Below are positions 16,941-27,428 of a stretch of 44,257 nt of DNA, one piece after another; the stretch's first letter is position 1, and each line of letters begins with the position of its first letter. This DNA is from JBBQWS01 sp038210415 (GTDB taxonomy: Bacteria; Actinomycetota; Actinomycetes; Prado026). The notes below the pieces were generated by a model, which saw only the letters and a list, made by a program, of their open reading frames with translations, was not told the origin of the DNA and did not search any database. The stretch is taken from NCBI GenBank assembly GCA_038210415.1, contig JBBQWS010000023.1, forward strand, positions 1-44,257, read 5' to 3'. The position numbers and the translations under genes were made by a program.

Positions 16941-18106
16941 CAACGCCGCTTCTTCTTGGTGGCCGAGCGCTTCGAGCCGGGGCCGGCGGGACGCTTGGCA
17001 GGTGGACGCTGGGCCGGACCCTTCGCCACGCCGCTCACGCCCGCAGACTGCACCGCCACCGACTCCGCCAAGTCGTCGTCACCGGCGGCTGTCCCGCCGC
17101 TGGTCGAGGCGGAGGTCGACGGCCCGACCGACTTCCCAGCGGCCTCGCGGGCTGCGACCCGCTTGGCCAGCGACTGCATGGACGGCTCACGCTCCTTGAG
17201 CTGGCACAGCACCGGCGTCGCGATGAAGATCGACGAGTACGTGCCGGCGCCGATGCCGACGAACAGGGCGAGCGACAGGTCCTTCAGCGTCTCGGCGCCG
17301 AGCAGCGGGCCGACGAACAAGATCGCGGCCACCGGCAGCAGCGCGATCACCGAGGTGTTCACGGACCGGACCAGGGTCTGGTTCAGGGCGAGGTTCGCCG
17401 CCGAGCTGTAGGTCATCCGGGAGCCAGCCGTGAGGCCCTTGGTGTTCTCCTTGACCTTGTCGAACACCACGACCGTGTCGTACAGCGAGTACCCGAGGAT
17501 GGTCAGCACACCGATCACGGTCGCCGGCGTGACCGTGAAGCCGACGAGCGAGTAGATGCCCACGGTGATCAACAGGTCGTGGCCGAGCGCGACAAGCCCG
17601 GCGACCGCCATCCGAGGCTCGAAGTACAAGGTCAGGAACAGCAGGATCAGCACCAGGAAGACGCCTAGGCCGGTGATCGCCTTCTTCGTGATCTCGCCAC
17701 CCCACGACGGCCCGACGACCTGGGTCGTGACGTCGTTGGAGTTGGCGTTGAACTTCGCGATCAGCGCATCGGTGAGGGCCTGGTCGGTGTTGCCTGGCAG
17801 CGACTCGGTCTCGATCCGGAGCGAACGCTGCGAGGCCGTGTTCACCTCGGTGACGATCGGCTCCTTGGAGCCGTTGTCTCGCGCGACCTGGGTCGCCTCG
17901 GCTACCGTGCCGGTCTTGGTCGGGACCGTGATCACCGCACCACCGGAGAACTCGATGCCGAGCGTCAGCCCGCGCAGCGCCAGGGAGAGAACGGCGATCA
18001 GCAGGATCACGCTGGAGATGGTGTACCAGCGCTTGCGCCGGCCGACGAAGTCGTACGACACGTCGCCGCGGTAGAGGTCGCCACCGAGGTGGCCGAGGCG
18101 TGACAT
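16940..18106 (-). CDS. secF: Protein translocase subunit SecF
   Basis: 388 aa integral membrane protein that, with SecD, uses the proton gradient to aid late steps of Sec export. Six membrane segments are expected: one near residues 28-46, then a periplasmic loop containing GIEFSGG, and five after residue 155. The family motif GYSLYDTVVVFDKVKEN is clear. The C-terminal tail of about 75 residues is Ala/Pro/Lys-rich and ends in a run of basic residues (KKKRR). Start: ATG at 18106 with AAGGAG five bases ahead, sharing one base with the secD stop; longer upstream frames are arginine-rich read-through of secD in another frame. Confidence 0.96.
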   Translation of the reverse strand: MSRLGHLGGDLYRGDVSYDFVGRRKRWYTISSVILLIAVLSLALRGLTLGIEFSGGAVITVPTKTGTVAEATQVARDNGSKEPIVTEVNTASQRSLRIETESLPGNTDQALTDALIAKFNANSNDVTTQVVGPSWGGEITKKAITGLGVFLVLILLFLTLYFEPRMAVAGLVALGHDLLITVGIYSLVGFTVTPATVIGVLTILGYSLYDTVVVFDKVKENTKGLTAGSRMTYSSAANLALNQTLVRSVNTSVIALLPVAAILFVGPLLGAETLKDLSLALFVGIGAGTYSSIFIATPVLCQLKEREPSMQSLAKRVAAREAAGKSVGPSTSASTSGGTAAGDDDLAESVAVQSAGVSGVAKGPAQRPPAKRPAGPGSKRSATKKKRR

Positions 18107-19872
18107 CAGATCTCCTTCGCGGCGACGACGCCGGTCGTCTTGACGGCCACCGGGGGCACCGGTCGGCGGGAGAGCCTCGACGGGTCGACGCCGGACCACT
18201 TCGAACCGGACGAGAAGAACTTGGTCCGGGACAGGATCGACAGCAGCGGCTTGGTGAACAAGAACACCACCAGGATGTCGATGAGGGTGGTCAGGCCGAG
18301 GGTGAACGCAAACCCTCGGACGGCGCCGACCGACAGGAAGTACAGCGACCCGGCTGCGATCAACGAGACCGCATCCGCGGCCAGGATCGTACGGCGGGCG
18401 CGCTTCCAGCCCGTCTCGACGGCGACCCGCAGCGTCCTGCCGTCGCGCATCTCGTCGCGGATCCGTTCGAAGAACACGATGAACGAGTCGGCGGTGATAC
18501 CGATTGACACGATCGCACCGGCGATACCGGCGAGGGTGAGCGTGTAGCCGATCGCCTGACCGAGCAGCACGAGCATGCCGTACGTGAGCAGCCCCGCGAT
18601 CAGGAGGCTCGCCACGGTGACCAGGCCGAGGCCGCGGTAGTAGAGCAGGGAGTAGACGACCACGAGTGCCAGGCCGAGCAAGCCGGCGATCAGCCCGGCC
18701 CGCAGCTGGTCGGCCCCGAGCGTCGGCGAGATGGTCTGCGAGTCAGACAGCTCGAAAGCCAGCGGCAGCGAGCCGTACTTGAGCACGTTGGCCAGGTCGG
18801 TGGCCGACTGCTGGGTGAAGTTGCCGCTGATCTGGGCCTGCCCGTTCGGGATCACGCCCTGCACTACTGGGGCGGAGACGACAGCACCGTCGAGGACGAT
18901 CGCGAACTGGTTCTGCGGCGGCGGCTTCGCGATGAGGTCCTGCGTGGTCTTGGCGAACTGCTCGGTGCCGAGGTTGTCGAAGGTGAGGTCGACCACCCAC
19001 GCGGAGCCGACCGTGGCCTGCCCGCCGCTGAGGTTCGCCGTGGCTCCGCTGACGTTGGTCCCCGCGACAGCCACCGGCGCCAGGATGTACTTGGCGTCCT
19101 GCTTGGCACCGCAGGTGATCAACAGCTTGGTGCTGATGTCGGCGGGACGGTCCTTGACCGGGATGGGTTTGGTGCAGTCGAGCTTGTCGAAGGCAGCCTG
19201 GTCTGCCGGCGTGATCGCCGCGGTTGTGGTCGTGCCCGCGCTCGGGCTCGGGCTGGCGCTGGGAGTCGGGCTGGCGCTGGGAGTCGGGCTGGCGCTCGGT
19301 GACGTGCTGGCCAAGGGAAGCCCCGCCGCCGGCCGGCCGTTGCTGGTCGACGAAGGCGACGGGCTGGACAGCGTCGAGTTGGGGCTGGGTGCGGTGCTCG
19401 CGGAGCCGCTGGGCTTCGTGGAGGACGAGGCGCTGGCCGACGCGCTGGGCGACGGGCTGGGCGTCGCGGACGCCGGCGCTGGGCCGGACTCCTGGAGCAC
19501 GGGGCGGAAGGTCAGCTTCGCGGTCTGGCCGAGCTGGTTGCGCAGGTCGCGGTCGTTCTGACCAGGAGCCTGGGCGACGATCGTGGCGCTCGCTCCGGAG
19601 CCCTGCTTCGACACGGTGGCCTCGGCCACGCCGAGCCCGTCGACCCGCTGGCGCATGATGAGGACCGCCTGGTCGACGGCGGCGTCGGTGACCTCACCGA
19701 CCTCGCCTTCGGGGATGAACGGCGTCAGGGTCAGGCTCGTACCACCGCGGAGGTCGAGCCCTAGCTTGGGCGTCGTGTTGCCGCTGATGAACATCCAGGA
19801 GTACAGGGACACGATGATCGCTGCTATCACGACCAGTGAACGTCCTGGACGCGGCGCTGCGGGCGCTGCCAC
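18106..19872 (-). CDS. secD: Protein translocase subunit SecD
   Basis: 588 aa partner of SecF. One N-terminal membrane segment (about 11-30), LGLDLRGGTSLTL at about 37-49, a large extracytoplasmic P1 domain and five C-terminal membrane segments. The P1 domain carries an unusually long Ser/Pro/Ala/Thr-rich insertion (about 130-220), containing a repeated SPTPSA unit. The C-terminal half has the conserved GITADSFIVFFERIRDE. Start: GTG at 19872 with GAGAGGT seven bases ahead. A 101-base gap separates it from yajC. The insertion is probably an extracytoplasmic flexible linker; such insertions occur in other actinobacterial SecD proteins. Confidence 0.96.
   Translation of the reverse strand: MAAPAAPRPGRSLVVIAAIIVSLYSWMFISGNTTPKLGLDLRGGTSLTLTPFIPEGEVGEVTDAAVDQAVLIMRQRVDGLGVAEATVSKQGSGASATIVAQAPGQNDRDLRNQLGQTAKLTFRPVLQESGPAPASATPSPSPSASASASSSTKPSGSASTAPSPNSTLSSPSPSSTSNGRPAAGLPLASTSPSASPTPSASPTPSASPSPSAGTTTTAAITPADQAAFDKLDCTKPIPVKDRPADISTKLLITCGAKQDAKYILAPVAVAGTNVSGATANLSGGQATVGSAWVVDLTFDNLGTEQFAKTTQDLIAKPPPQNQFAIVLDGAVVSAPVVQGVIPNGQAQISGNFTQQSATDLANVLKYGSLPLAFELSDSQTISPTLGADQLRAGLIAGLLGLALVVVYSLLYYRGLGLVTVASLLIAGLLTYGMLVLLGQAIGYTLTLAGIAGAIVSIGITADSFIVFFERIRDEMRDGRTLRVAVETGWKRARRTILAADAVSLIAAGSLYFLSVGAVRGFAFTLGLTTLIDILVVFLFTKPLLSILSRTKFFSSGSKWSGVDPSRLSRRPVPPVAVKTTGVVAAKEI
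19250..19296. repeat. 18-bp tandem repeat inside secD
   Basis: The unit GGGCTGGCGCTGGGAGTC occurs exactly twice (19250-19267, 19268-19285) followed by an 11-base partial copy. In the secD frame it encodes SPTPSA repeats in the low-complexity insertion. Copy number may vary between strains, because whole units keep the frame. Confidence 0.85.
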
Positions 19873-19973
19873 GATGCGTACCTCTCGTTAGCGGACCGGG
19901 CGCACATGCGCGCCCGCTGGCCGGGTGATTTTGGCCCGTCCGGAAGTATCCCTGATCTTCGGCCGGGAACCGA

Positions 19974-20297
19974 TCAGGGCTGAGCCGGATCGGGGGGTGA
20001 GTCCTGGATCGCCGTGCCCGGCTCCACCTCGGGGACGACCGGGGAGATCACCTTGCCGACAGCACCTTTCACGTACTCCACGACAACGCCTGGTGCGATC
20101 TCGAGCCGGATCCGGTCGTCGACGACGGACTGGACGGTGCCGAAAAGCCCGCCAGTGGTCATCACCTGGACACCGGGTGTCAACTCGCTCTGCACGGCTG
20201 CGGCGGCTCGCTGCCGGCGCTGGGCCGGGCGCAGCACCAGCAGGTAGAAGAACACGCCGAGCAGCAAGAGGGGCAGCAGCTGCCCGAGACCTTTCAC
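19974..20297 (-). CDS. yajC: Preprotein translocase accessory subunit YajC
   Basis: 107 aa. One N-terminal membrane segment (about 7-22, LLPLLLLGVFFYLLVL) followed by RPAQRRQRA and a small cytoplasmic domain with the family features LTPGVQVMTTGGLFGTV and VVEYVKGAV. It associates with SecDF. Start GTG at 20297 lies 9 bases after the ruvB stop and has no clear ribosome binding site (the gap is C-rich), so translation may depend on ribosomes finishing ruvB. The 3' end overlaps an inverted repeat, CCCTGATC (19950-19957) and GATCAGGG (19972-19979), which could form a hairpin before secD. Confidence 0.93.
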   Translation of the reverse strand: MKGLGQLLPLLLLGVFFYLLVLRPAQRRQRAAAAVQSELTPGVQVMTTGGLFGTVQSVVDDRIRLEIAPGVVVEYVKGAVGKVISPVVPEVEPGTAIQDSPPDPAQP

Positions 20298-20306
20298 GGG
20301 GGGAGT

Positions 20307-21434
20307 CTAGTTGAGCCGCGACGGCGCCTCGTCCTCGCCCGATCCGGGCTCGGCCGGATCGCCGAACAGCTCCAGGGTCGGGCCGGTGTAGCCGGCCCGC
20401 GGCGGGGTCAGCCCCAGATGGACCCACGCCGAAGCTGTGGCCACCCTGCCCCGCGGGGTGCGGGCGAGCAGGCCGGAGCGCACCAGGAACGGCTCGACCA
20501 TCTCCTCCACCGTCTCGCGCTCCTCTCCCACCGCGACCGCGACCGTCGCGAGCCCCACGGGTCCGCCGTCGAAGCGCCGGCAGAGGGCCGAGAGCACGGC
20601 CCGGTCGAGCCGGTCGAGCCCCAGCTCGTCGACCTCGTAGACCTCGAGGGCTGCTCGGGCGGTGGCCAGCGACACAGTTCCGTCCCCCTTCACCTGGGAG
20701 AAGTCGCGGACCCGGCGCAGAAGCCGGTTCGCGATCCGCGGCGTGCCCCGGGACCGACCGGCGATCTCGGTGGCGCCCTCGGCCTCGAGTGGGACGCCGA
20801 GCAGGCGCGCTGACCGGTCCAGCACCCGCACCAGCTCACCCGGCGAGTAGAAGTCCATGTGGCCGGTGAACCCAAAGCGGTCGCGCAGCGGCCCTGGCAG
20901 CAGGCCGGCCCGGGTGGTCGCTCCGACCAGGGTGAACGGCGGGATCTCGAGCGGGATCGCGGTCGCCCCTGGGCCCTTGCCCACGACCACGTCGACCCGG
21001 AAGTCCTCCATCGCCATGTACAGCATCTCTTCGGCTGGCCGGGCCATCCGGTGGATCTCGTCGAGGAACAGCACCTCGCCCTCTGTCAGCGACGACAGCA
21101 CCGCTGCGAGGTCGCCCGCGTGCTGGATGGCCGGCCCACTGGTGATCCGCAGCGGGACCCCCAGCTCGGAGGCGATGATCATCGACAACGTCGTCTTGCC
21201 CAGCCCCGGCGGCCCGGAGAGCAGCACGTGGTCCGGTGTGCCGCCGCGGCCCTTCGCGGCCGAGAGCACCAGGCCGAGCTGCTCACGAACCCGCTCTTGG
21301 CCGACGAACTCGTCGAGGCTCTTGGGCCGCAGCGCCGCTTCGGCGGTCCGTTCCTCGACCCCGGCTCCGCCGTCCACGATGCCCGCGGTGGCGTCGTACG
21401 ACAGGTCCTCGCGGTCGCGGTCGGCGCCGGTCAT
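20307..21434 (-). CDS. ruvB: Holliday junction branch-migration helicase RuvB
   Basis: 375 aa AAA+ motor that drives branch migration on DNA loaded with RuvA. Seen: LRPKSLDEFVGQERV, Walker A GPPGLGKTT, Walker B LFLDEIHRM, sensor 1 GATTRAGLL, and the arginine-finger region PLRDRFG. The C-terminal winged-helix DNA-binding domain includes TPRGRVAT. ATG at 21434 overlaps the ruvA stop as ATGA. It is third in the ruvC-ruvA-ruvB order and probably under the LexA box upstream of ruvC. Confidence 0.97.
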   Translation of the reverse strand: MTGADRDREDLSYDATAGIVDGGAGVEERTAEAALRPKSLDEFVGQERVREQLGLVLSAAKGRGGTPDHVLLSGPPGLGKTTLSMIIASELGVPLRITSGPAIQHAGDLAAVLSSLTEGEVLFLDEIHRMARPAEEMLYMAMEDFRVDVVVGKGPGATAIPLEIPPFTLVGATTRAGLLPGPLRDRFGFTGHMDFYSPGELVRVLDRSARLLGVPLEAEGATEIAGRSRGTPRIANRLLRRVRDFSQVKGDGTVSLATARAALEVYEVDELGLDRLDRAVLSALCRRFDGGPVGLATVAVAVGEERETVEEMVEPFLVRSGLLARTPRGRVATASAWVHLGLTPPRAGYTGPTLELFGDPAEPGSGEDEAPSRLN

Positions 21435-22066
21435 GCGCGGCTGAGCTGCCGCAGCGCGGCCTTCAGGAGCACGCCGACGTCGGCTGGGAGCTCACGCTGG
21501 CCCTCGTCAGCGTCACGCTCGGCCGCGACCGCGGCCACCGCTTCGTCGGCGTCACGCGACGACCAGCCGAGCCCGACCAGGCCGGCCAGCACCTGGGCCT
21601 GCCAGTCGCGACCAGGAGCCGAACCGTCGTCCCCGGCCGACGCCTGACCTTGGCTGGTGCCGCGCGGCGGACCCAGTCGGTCCTTGAGCTCGAGGACAAG
21701 CCGCTGAGCACTCTTGCGCCCGATGCCCGGGACCTTCATCAGGGCGACCAGGTCGTCGGTCATCACCGCGCGGCGCAGTGCGTCCGGGGAGTGGACGGTC
21801 AGCAGCGCGAGCGCGACCTTGGGACCGACTCCGGTCACGGTCTGCACCTGTTCGAAGACGACCCGCTCGTCGCGGTCGCCGAAGCCGAACAGGGTCAGGG
21901 AGTCCTCACGCACGACCAGGGAGGTCGCGAAGGTCGCCTGCTCACCTGGTCTCAGGGCGGCGAGCGTTCCGAGCGGACACAGCACCGAGAAACCGACCCC
22001 ACCGACCTCGACGACGGCGAAGTCGCCACCGACTTCGACCACCCGGCCGCTCAGCGACGCGATCAT
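21431..22066 (-). CDS. ruvA: Holliday junction DNA-binding protein RuvA
   Basis: 211 aa. It binds four-way junctions as a tetramer and recruits RuvB. N-terminal OB fold (MIASLSGRVVEVGGDF, about residues 1-63), then helix-hairpin-helix motifs with TGVGPKVALALL and VPGIGRKSAQRLVLEL, a flexible linker of about 30 residues and a small C-terminal RuvB-binding domain (LGWSSRDADEAV). ATG at 22066 overlaps the ruvC stop as ATGA. Confidence 0.96.
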   Translation of the reverse strand: MIASLSGRVVEVGGDFAVVEVGGVGFSVLCPLGTLAALRPGEQATFATSLVVREDSLTLFGFGDRDERVVFEQVQTVTGVGPKVALALLTVHSPDALRRAVMTDDLVALMKVPGIGRKSAQRLVLELKDRLGPPRGTSQGQASAGDDGSAPGRDWQAQVLAGLVGLGWSSRDADEAVAAVAAERDADEGQRELPADVGVLLKAALRQLSRA

Positions 22067-22584
22067 CGGCCGGCCGACACGGCTGCTGCTGCGGCGGCGA
22101 TCCGGGCCTGCGCTCCCCCGCGCCAGACCTGGCAGATCGCCAGCGCCAGCGCGTCGGCGGCGTCCGCGGGCTTCGGCACCTCGGTCAGCCGCAGGATCCT
22201 GGTCACCATCGCGCCGACCTGCGCCTTCTCGGCCCGGCCACTCCCAGTGACCGCCGCCTTCACCTCGCTGGGGGTGTGCAGCGCGACCGGGATGCCCCGG
22301 CGAGCGGCTGCCACGATCGCCACCGCGCTCGCCTGGGCCGTGCCCATGACCGTCCGGACGTTGTGCTGGCTGAACACCCGCTCAACCGCGACGACGTCGG
22401 GCTTGTGGTGCTCGAGCCAACGTTCGATCTCGGCATCGAGCGCAACCAACCGATCGCCGAGAGGCGCATCGGCGGGCGTGCGGATCACCGCCACGGCGAC
22501 CAGAGTCAGCGGTCGGCCGGGGACGCCGCTGACCACGCCGAGGCCGAGCCGGGTCAGCCCAGGGTCGACTCCGAGCACGAGCAC
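22063..22584 (-). CDS. ruvC: Crossover junction endodeoxyribonuclease RuvC
   Basis: 173 aa RNase H-fold resolvase that cuts Holliday junctions. Catalytic acids are visible: GVDPGLTRLG with the first Asp, VAVERVF with a Glu, and ADAADALALAI with the C-terminal Asp pair. The frame is open up to 22650, but GTG at 22584 has GGAGG five bases ahead and starts the RuvC fold directly (VLVLGVDPG). The region upstream contains a perfect SOS box and a TAGCAT -10-like hexamer, so the whole ruvCAB set is probably damage-inducible. Confidence 0.95.
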   Translation of the reverse strand: MLVLGVDPGLTRLGLGVVSGVPGRPLTLVAVAVIRTPADAPLGDRLVALDAEIERWLEHHKPDVVAVERVFSQHNVRTVMGTAQASAVAIVAAARRGIPVALHTPSEVKAAVTGSGRAEKAQVGAMVTRILRLTEVPKPADAADALALAICQVWRGGAQARIAAAAAAVSAGR

Positions 22585-22596
22585 GTCAGCCTCCGT

Positions 22597-22612
22597 CCGA
22601 ACAGGTGTTCGG
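22597..22612 (-). promoter_or_regulatory. LexA (SOS) box upstream of ruvCAB
   Basis: CCGAACAGGTGTTCGG is a perfect palindromic match to the Gram-positive/actinobacterial SOS box form CGAAC-N4-GTTCG. It lies 13-28 bases upstream of the ruvC GTG and just downstream of a minus-strand TAGCAT (22614-22619) that could be the -10 element, so bound LexA would cover the transcription start. ruvCAB is a known SOS target in many bacteria; use here is inferred. Confidence 0.85.
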
Positions 22613-22677
22613 ATGCTAGCCCGCAGACGTTGCAGCCGCTGAGTCGCCACGCCGGGGAGCGCGCGGGGTCGCGTGCC

Positions 22678-23469
22678 TCAGAAGAGGACCTTGGTCGCCA
22701 AGAGCGGCGAGTCGGCGACCTCGGTATCGGGGACGCGACCGGCCATCACCCGGGCGAAGTCGAGCGCGTCCAAAGTGAGCGTCGGGCCTGAACGGCCGGC
22801 CCGGTAGCTGCCGCCGGCGGGGCCGGTGAGGGTGAGGTCCACGGGCTGGCCGTGCCGGGACGCCCAGTCGGCGACGAGGTCAGCCACGACGCGCCCGTCA
22901 GTCTCCGGGTCGACAGCGGGGTTCTTGTTCAGCGCGCGGGCGAGGTCGAGGCGGTGCATCCACACGTCTCTGGTGAGGACCGCCGAGCACAGCTCTCCCA
23001 TCGTCGTCCTGGACGGCATCCCCTCGTACCAGGACCCGGCCTCGTCGAGGCTGAGAGGTGCCCAACCGATCAGCCTCGACCGCCGCGATCTTCCTCGAAC
23101 AGCCTTGGGCGCGACGTCGTCCAGCAGCGTGAGCAGGTTCTGGTCCGTGGCCGTTCGGAGGGCGTTGATCTGCCCTTGGTTCATCGCGTCCAGTCCGCTG
23201 CCGCCGAAGTCCTTGCGGTGGCGCCGGCCCCACAGGTACTGGCGGACGAACAGCGGCAGCGAGGCGTGGCCCTGCGCTGCGCCGACCAGGTGCGCAACCA
23301 TCTCGCGCACGGACCAGGCCGCACAGTCGGTGGGTCGCTGCCAGTCCGCGGCGGAAAGCTCGGCGAGGTCGTGGATCAGCGCTTCGTACGTGGCGGTGGC
23401 GAGAAGGTCGGCGTCTGGCCCCGGGGTGATCCGGGTGAGGCTGGTGATGTCGAGCGGCGGCTGGATCAC
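22678..23469 (-). CDS. Maleylpyruvate isomerase/DinB-fold family protein
   Basis: 263 aa. The N-terminal four-helix DinB-like domain shows the group's DCAAWSVREMVAHLVG at about residues 52-67, with the metal-site histidine, and TRDVWMHRLDLARALN at about 160-175. A small C-terminal domain follows. In mycothiol-using actinobacteria, related proteins are thiol-dependent isomerases or transferases; the substrate here is unknown. Start: GTG at 23469, overlapping the tetR stop as GTGA, so the pair forms one unit and the regulator probably controls it. Upstream in-frame sequence is read-through. Confidence 0.85.
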   Translation of the reverse strand: MIQPPLDITSLTRITPGPDADLLATATYEALIHDLAELSAADWQRPTDCAAWSVREMVAHLVGAAQGHASLPLFVRQYLWGRRHRKDFGGSGLDAMNQGQINALRTATDQNLLTLLDDVAPKAVRGRSRRSRLIGWAPLSLDEAGSWYEGMPSRTTMGELCSAVLTRDVWMHRLDLARALNKNPAVDPETDGRVVADLVADWASRHGQPVDLTLTGPAGGSYRAGRSGPTLTLDALDFARVMAGRVPDTEVADSPLLATKVLF

Positions 23470-24110
23470 GAGGTCGCCTTTGTGAGTCGGGCGTCCCGCT
23501 TTGCGCGGGACGTGACGTGCTTGAGGAACATGTCGACGACGTCGTCCACGCGCCGCGACCATCGGTCGCCACCGGGGTCGTTGGCCATCTGTTGCGACAC
23601 GAGTCCGGACGAAAGAGCCGTGCAGAGGTCGACGTCGTCTGGGTCGCGGACGCCGGCAGCGGCCAGGTAGGTGAGCAGGCGCCCGAAGTTGTCGAGGCTG
23701 GCCGCGTACGCCGCCTCAGAGGGGTTCCAGCCGGGCACCGCGTTGGTGAACAGGAGCCGGTAGCGGGCGGAGTCGGCCTGGCAGAAGGCGATCCAGGCTC
23801 GGAAGAGCGTCTCCAGTCGCTGCCGCGCCGTCGCCCGCGCGGGCAGTGTCTGCGCAGTCTGGTCGAGCACCTGATCAAGGGCCGCGTAGCCGTCGACGAA
23901 AAGGGCGTCGAGGATGGCTGCCTTGCTGGGGAAGTAGGAGTACAACGACGGAGCCTTCATCCCGACGCTCGAGGCGATCTCACGCAAAGACAACGCGTCG
24001 AGGCCGGATTCGCTGGCGAGTCGCCAGGAGGCGTCGAGGACCAGTCGTCTCGTCCCTGCGCGGCGCGCTTCCACCCGACTCGGGGCGGCGGCTTCGGTGA
24101 CCAGGTCCAC
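23466..24110 (-). CDS. TetR-family transcriptional regulator
   Basis: 214 aa. The N-terminal DNA-binding domain is clear: LDASWRLASESGLDALSLREIASSVGM..PSLYSYFPSK, seen in part as LREIASSVGM and SLYSYFPSKAAIL (about 38-65). A ligand-binding helical domain follows with a TetR_C-like pattern (FRAWIAFCQADSARYRLLF). Start: GTG at 24110 with AGGA upstream; the open frame extends to 24653 but that part runs antisense to the UvrA-like gene. It faces the UvrA-like gene across about 130 bp containing palindromes (24117-24152), so it is a likely repressor of both directions. The inducer is unknown. Confidence 0.93.
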   Translation of the reverse strand: MDLVTEAAAPSRVEARRAGTRRLVLDASWRLASESGLDALSLREIASSVGMKAPSLYSYFPSKAAILDALFVDGYAALDQVLDQTAQTLPARATARQRLETLFRAWIAFCQADSARYRLLFTNAVPGWNPSEAAYAASLDNFGRLLTYLAAAGVRDPDDVDLCTALSSGLVSQQMANDPGGDRWSRRVDDVVDMFLKHVTSRAKRDARLTKATS

Positions 24111-24116
24111 AGTTGT

Positions 24117-24152
24117 CCTAAGATCGTTAGGTGTTCCGAACGATGTTAGGAA
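24117..24152. promoter_or_regulatory. Putative TetR operators in the divergent promoter region
   Basis: Two inverted repeats lie side by side: CCTAA-GATCG-TTAGG (24117-24131, perfect 5-bp arms) and TTCCGAAC-GAT-GTTAGGAA (24134-24152, 7 of 8 arm positions). Both contain the CTAAC/GTTAG half-site. They begin 7 bases upstream of the tetR start and lie 61-96 bases before the UvrA-like gene. The spacing and symmetry fit TetR dimer binding with autoregulation. Assignment is inference. Confidence 0.6.
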
Positions 24153-24239
24153 ATCACGGGACCCAGGGCAAGTCAAGGCCCGGAGAGCCGAGCGTTCTGA
24201 CATGCTCACGCCATGGCCGGAGATCGAGACGGGGAGACG

Positions 24240-26666
<2,427 letters not shown>

Positions 26667-26675
26667 TCCGATCGG

Positions 26676-27428
26676 TCAGTCGAGGGCGGCCATCAGTTCG
26701 TCGCTGACGTCGAAGTTGGCCCAGACGTTCTGCACGTCGTCGCTGTCCTCGAGGGCGTCGATCAGCCGGAACACCTTGGGTGCCGACTCGGCGTCCAGCT
26801 CGACGGTCATGCTCGGGACGAACGACGCGTCGGCCGACTCGTAGTCGATGCCGGCCGTCTGCAGGGCGGTGCGGACCGCGACCAGGTCGGTGGGCTCGCT
26901 CACCACCTCGAACGAGTCACCTAGGTCGTTGACCTCTTCGGCCCCCGCTTCGAGGACGGCCCCGAGGATCTCGTCCTCGCCGACCCCGTCGCCCTTGGCC
27001 ACGATGACGACACCCTTGCGGTGAAACAGGTACGAGACCGACCCGGGGTCGGCCATGTTGCCACCGTTGCGCGTCATCGCGACGCGGACCTCGCCGGCCG
27101 CCCGGTTGCGGTTGTCGGTGAGGCACTCGATCAGCACCGCCACACCGTGGGGGCCGTAGCCCTCGTACATGATCGTCTGCCAGTCGGCGCCGCCCGCCTC
27201 GGCGCCGGAGCCGCGCTTGACCGCACGCTCGATGTTGTCGAGGGGCACGGAGGTGCGCCGGGCCTTGACGATCGCGTCGTACAAGGTCGGGTTGCCGTCA
27301 GGGTCTCCCCCACCGGTGCGCGCCGCGACCTCGATGTTCTTGATCAGCTTGGCGAAGAGCTTGCCCCGCTTGGCATCGATGACCGCCTTCTTGTGCTTGG
27401 TCGTGGCCCATTTGGAATGGCCGCTCAT
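26676..27428 (-). CDS. yebC: YebC/PmpR-family translation or transcription regulator
   Basis: 250 aa. Begins MSGHSKWATTKHKKAVIDAKRGK, the near-invariant family N-terminus, and contains the usual YEGYGPHGVA, NRNRAAGEVR and GGNMADPGSVSYLF. YebC proteins have been described as DNA-binding regulators and more recently as ribosome-associated factors that help polyproline translation; the role here is not decided by sequence. ATG at 27428 overlaps the pdxT stop (ATGA). In actinobacteria yebC normally sits next to ruvC; here the pair is separated by the 22678-26666 cassette. Its stop is ten bases from the UvrA-like stop (convergent). Confidence 0.95.
   Translation of the reverse strand: MSGHSKWATTKHKKAVIDAKRGKLFAKLIKNIEVAARTGGGDPDGNPTLYDAIVKARRTSVPLDNIERAVKRGSGAEAGGADWQTIMYEGYGPHGVAVLIECLTDNRNRAAGEVRVAMTRNGGNMADPGSVSYLFHRKGVVIVAKGDGVGEDEILGAVLEAGAEEVNDLGDSFEVVSEPTDLVAVRTALQTAGIDYESADASFVPSMTVELDAESAPKVFRLIDALEDSDDVQNVWANFDVSDELMAALD

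Noticed and set aside
24134..24152. CCGAACGATGTTAGG as a possible second LexA box
   Set aside because: The spacer is three bases instead of four and the right half reads GTTAG; it fits a TetR-type palindrome better.
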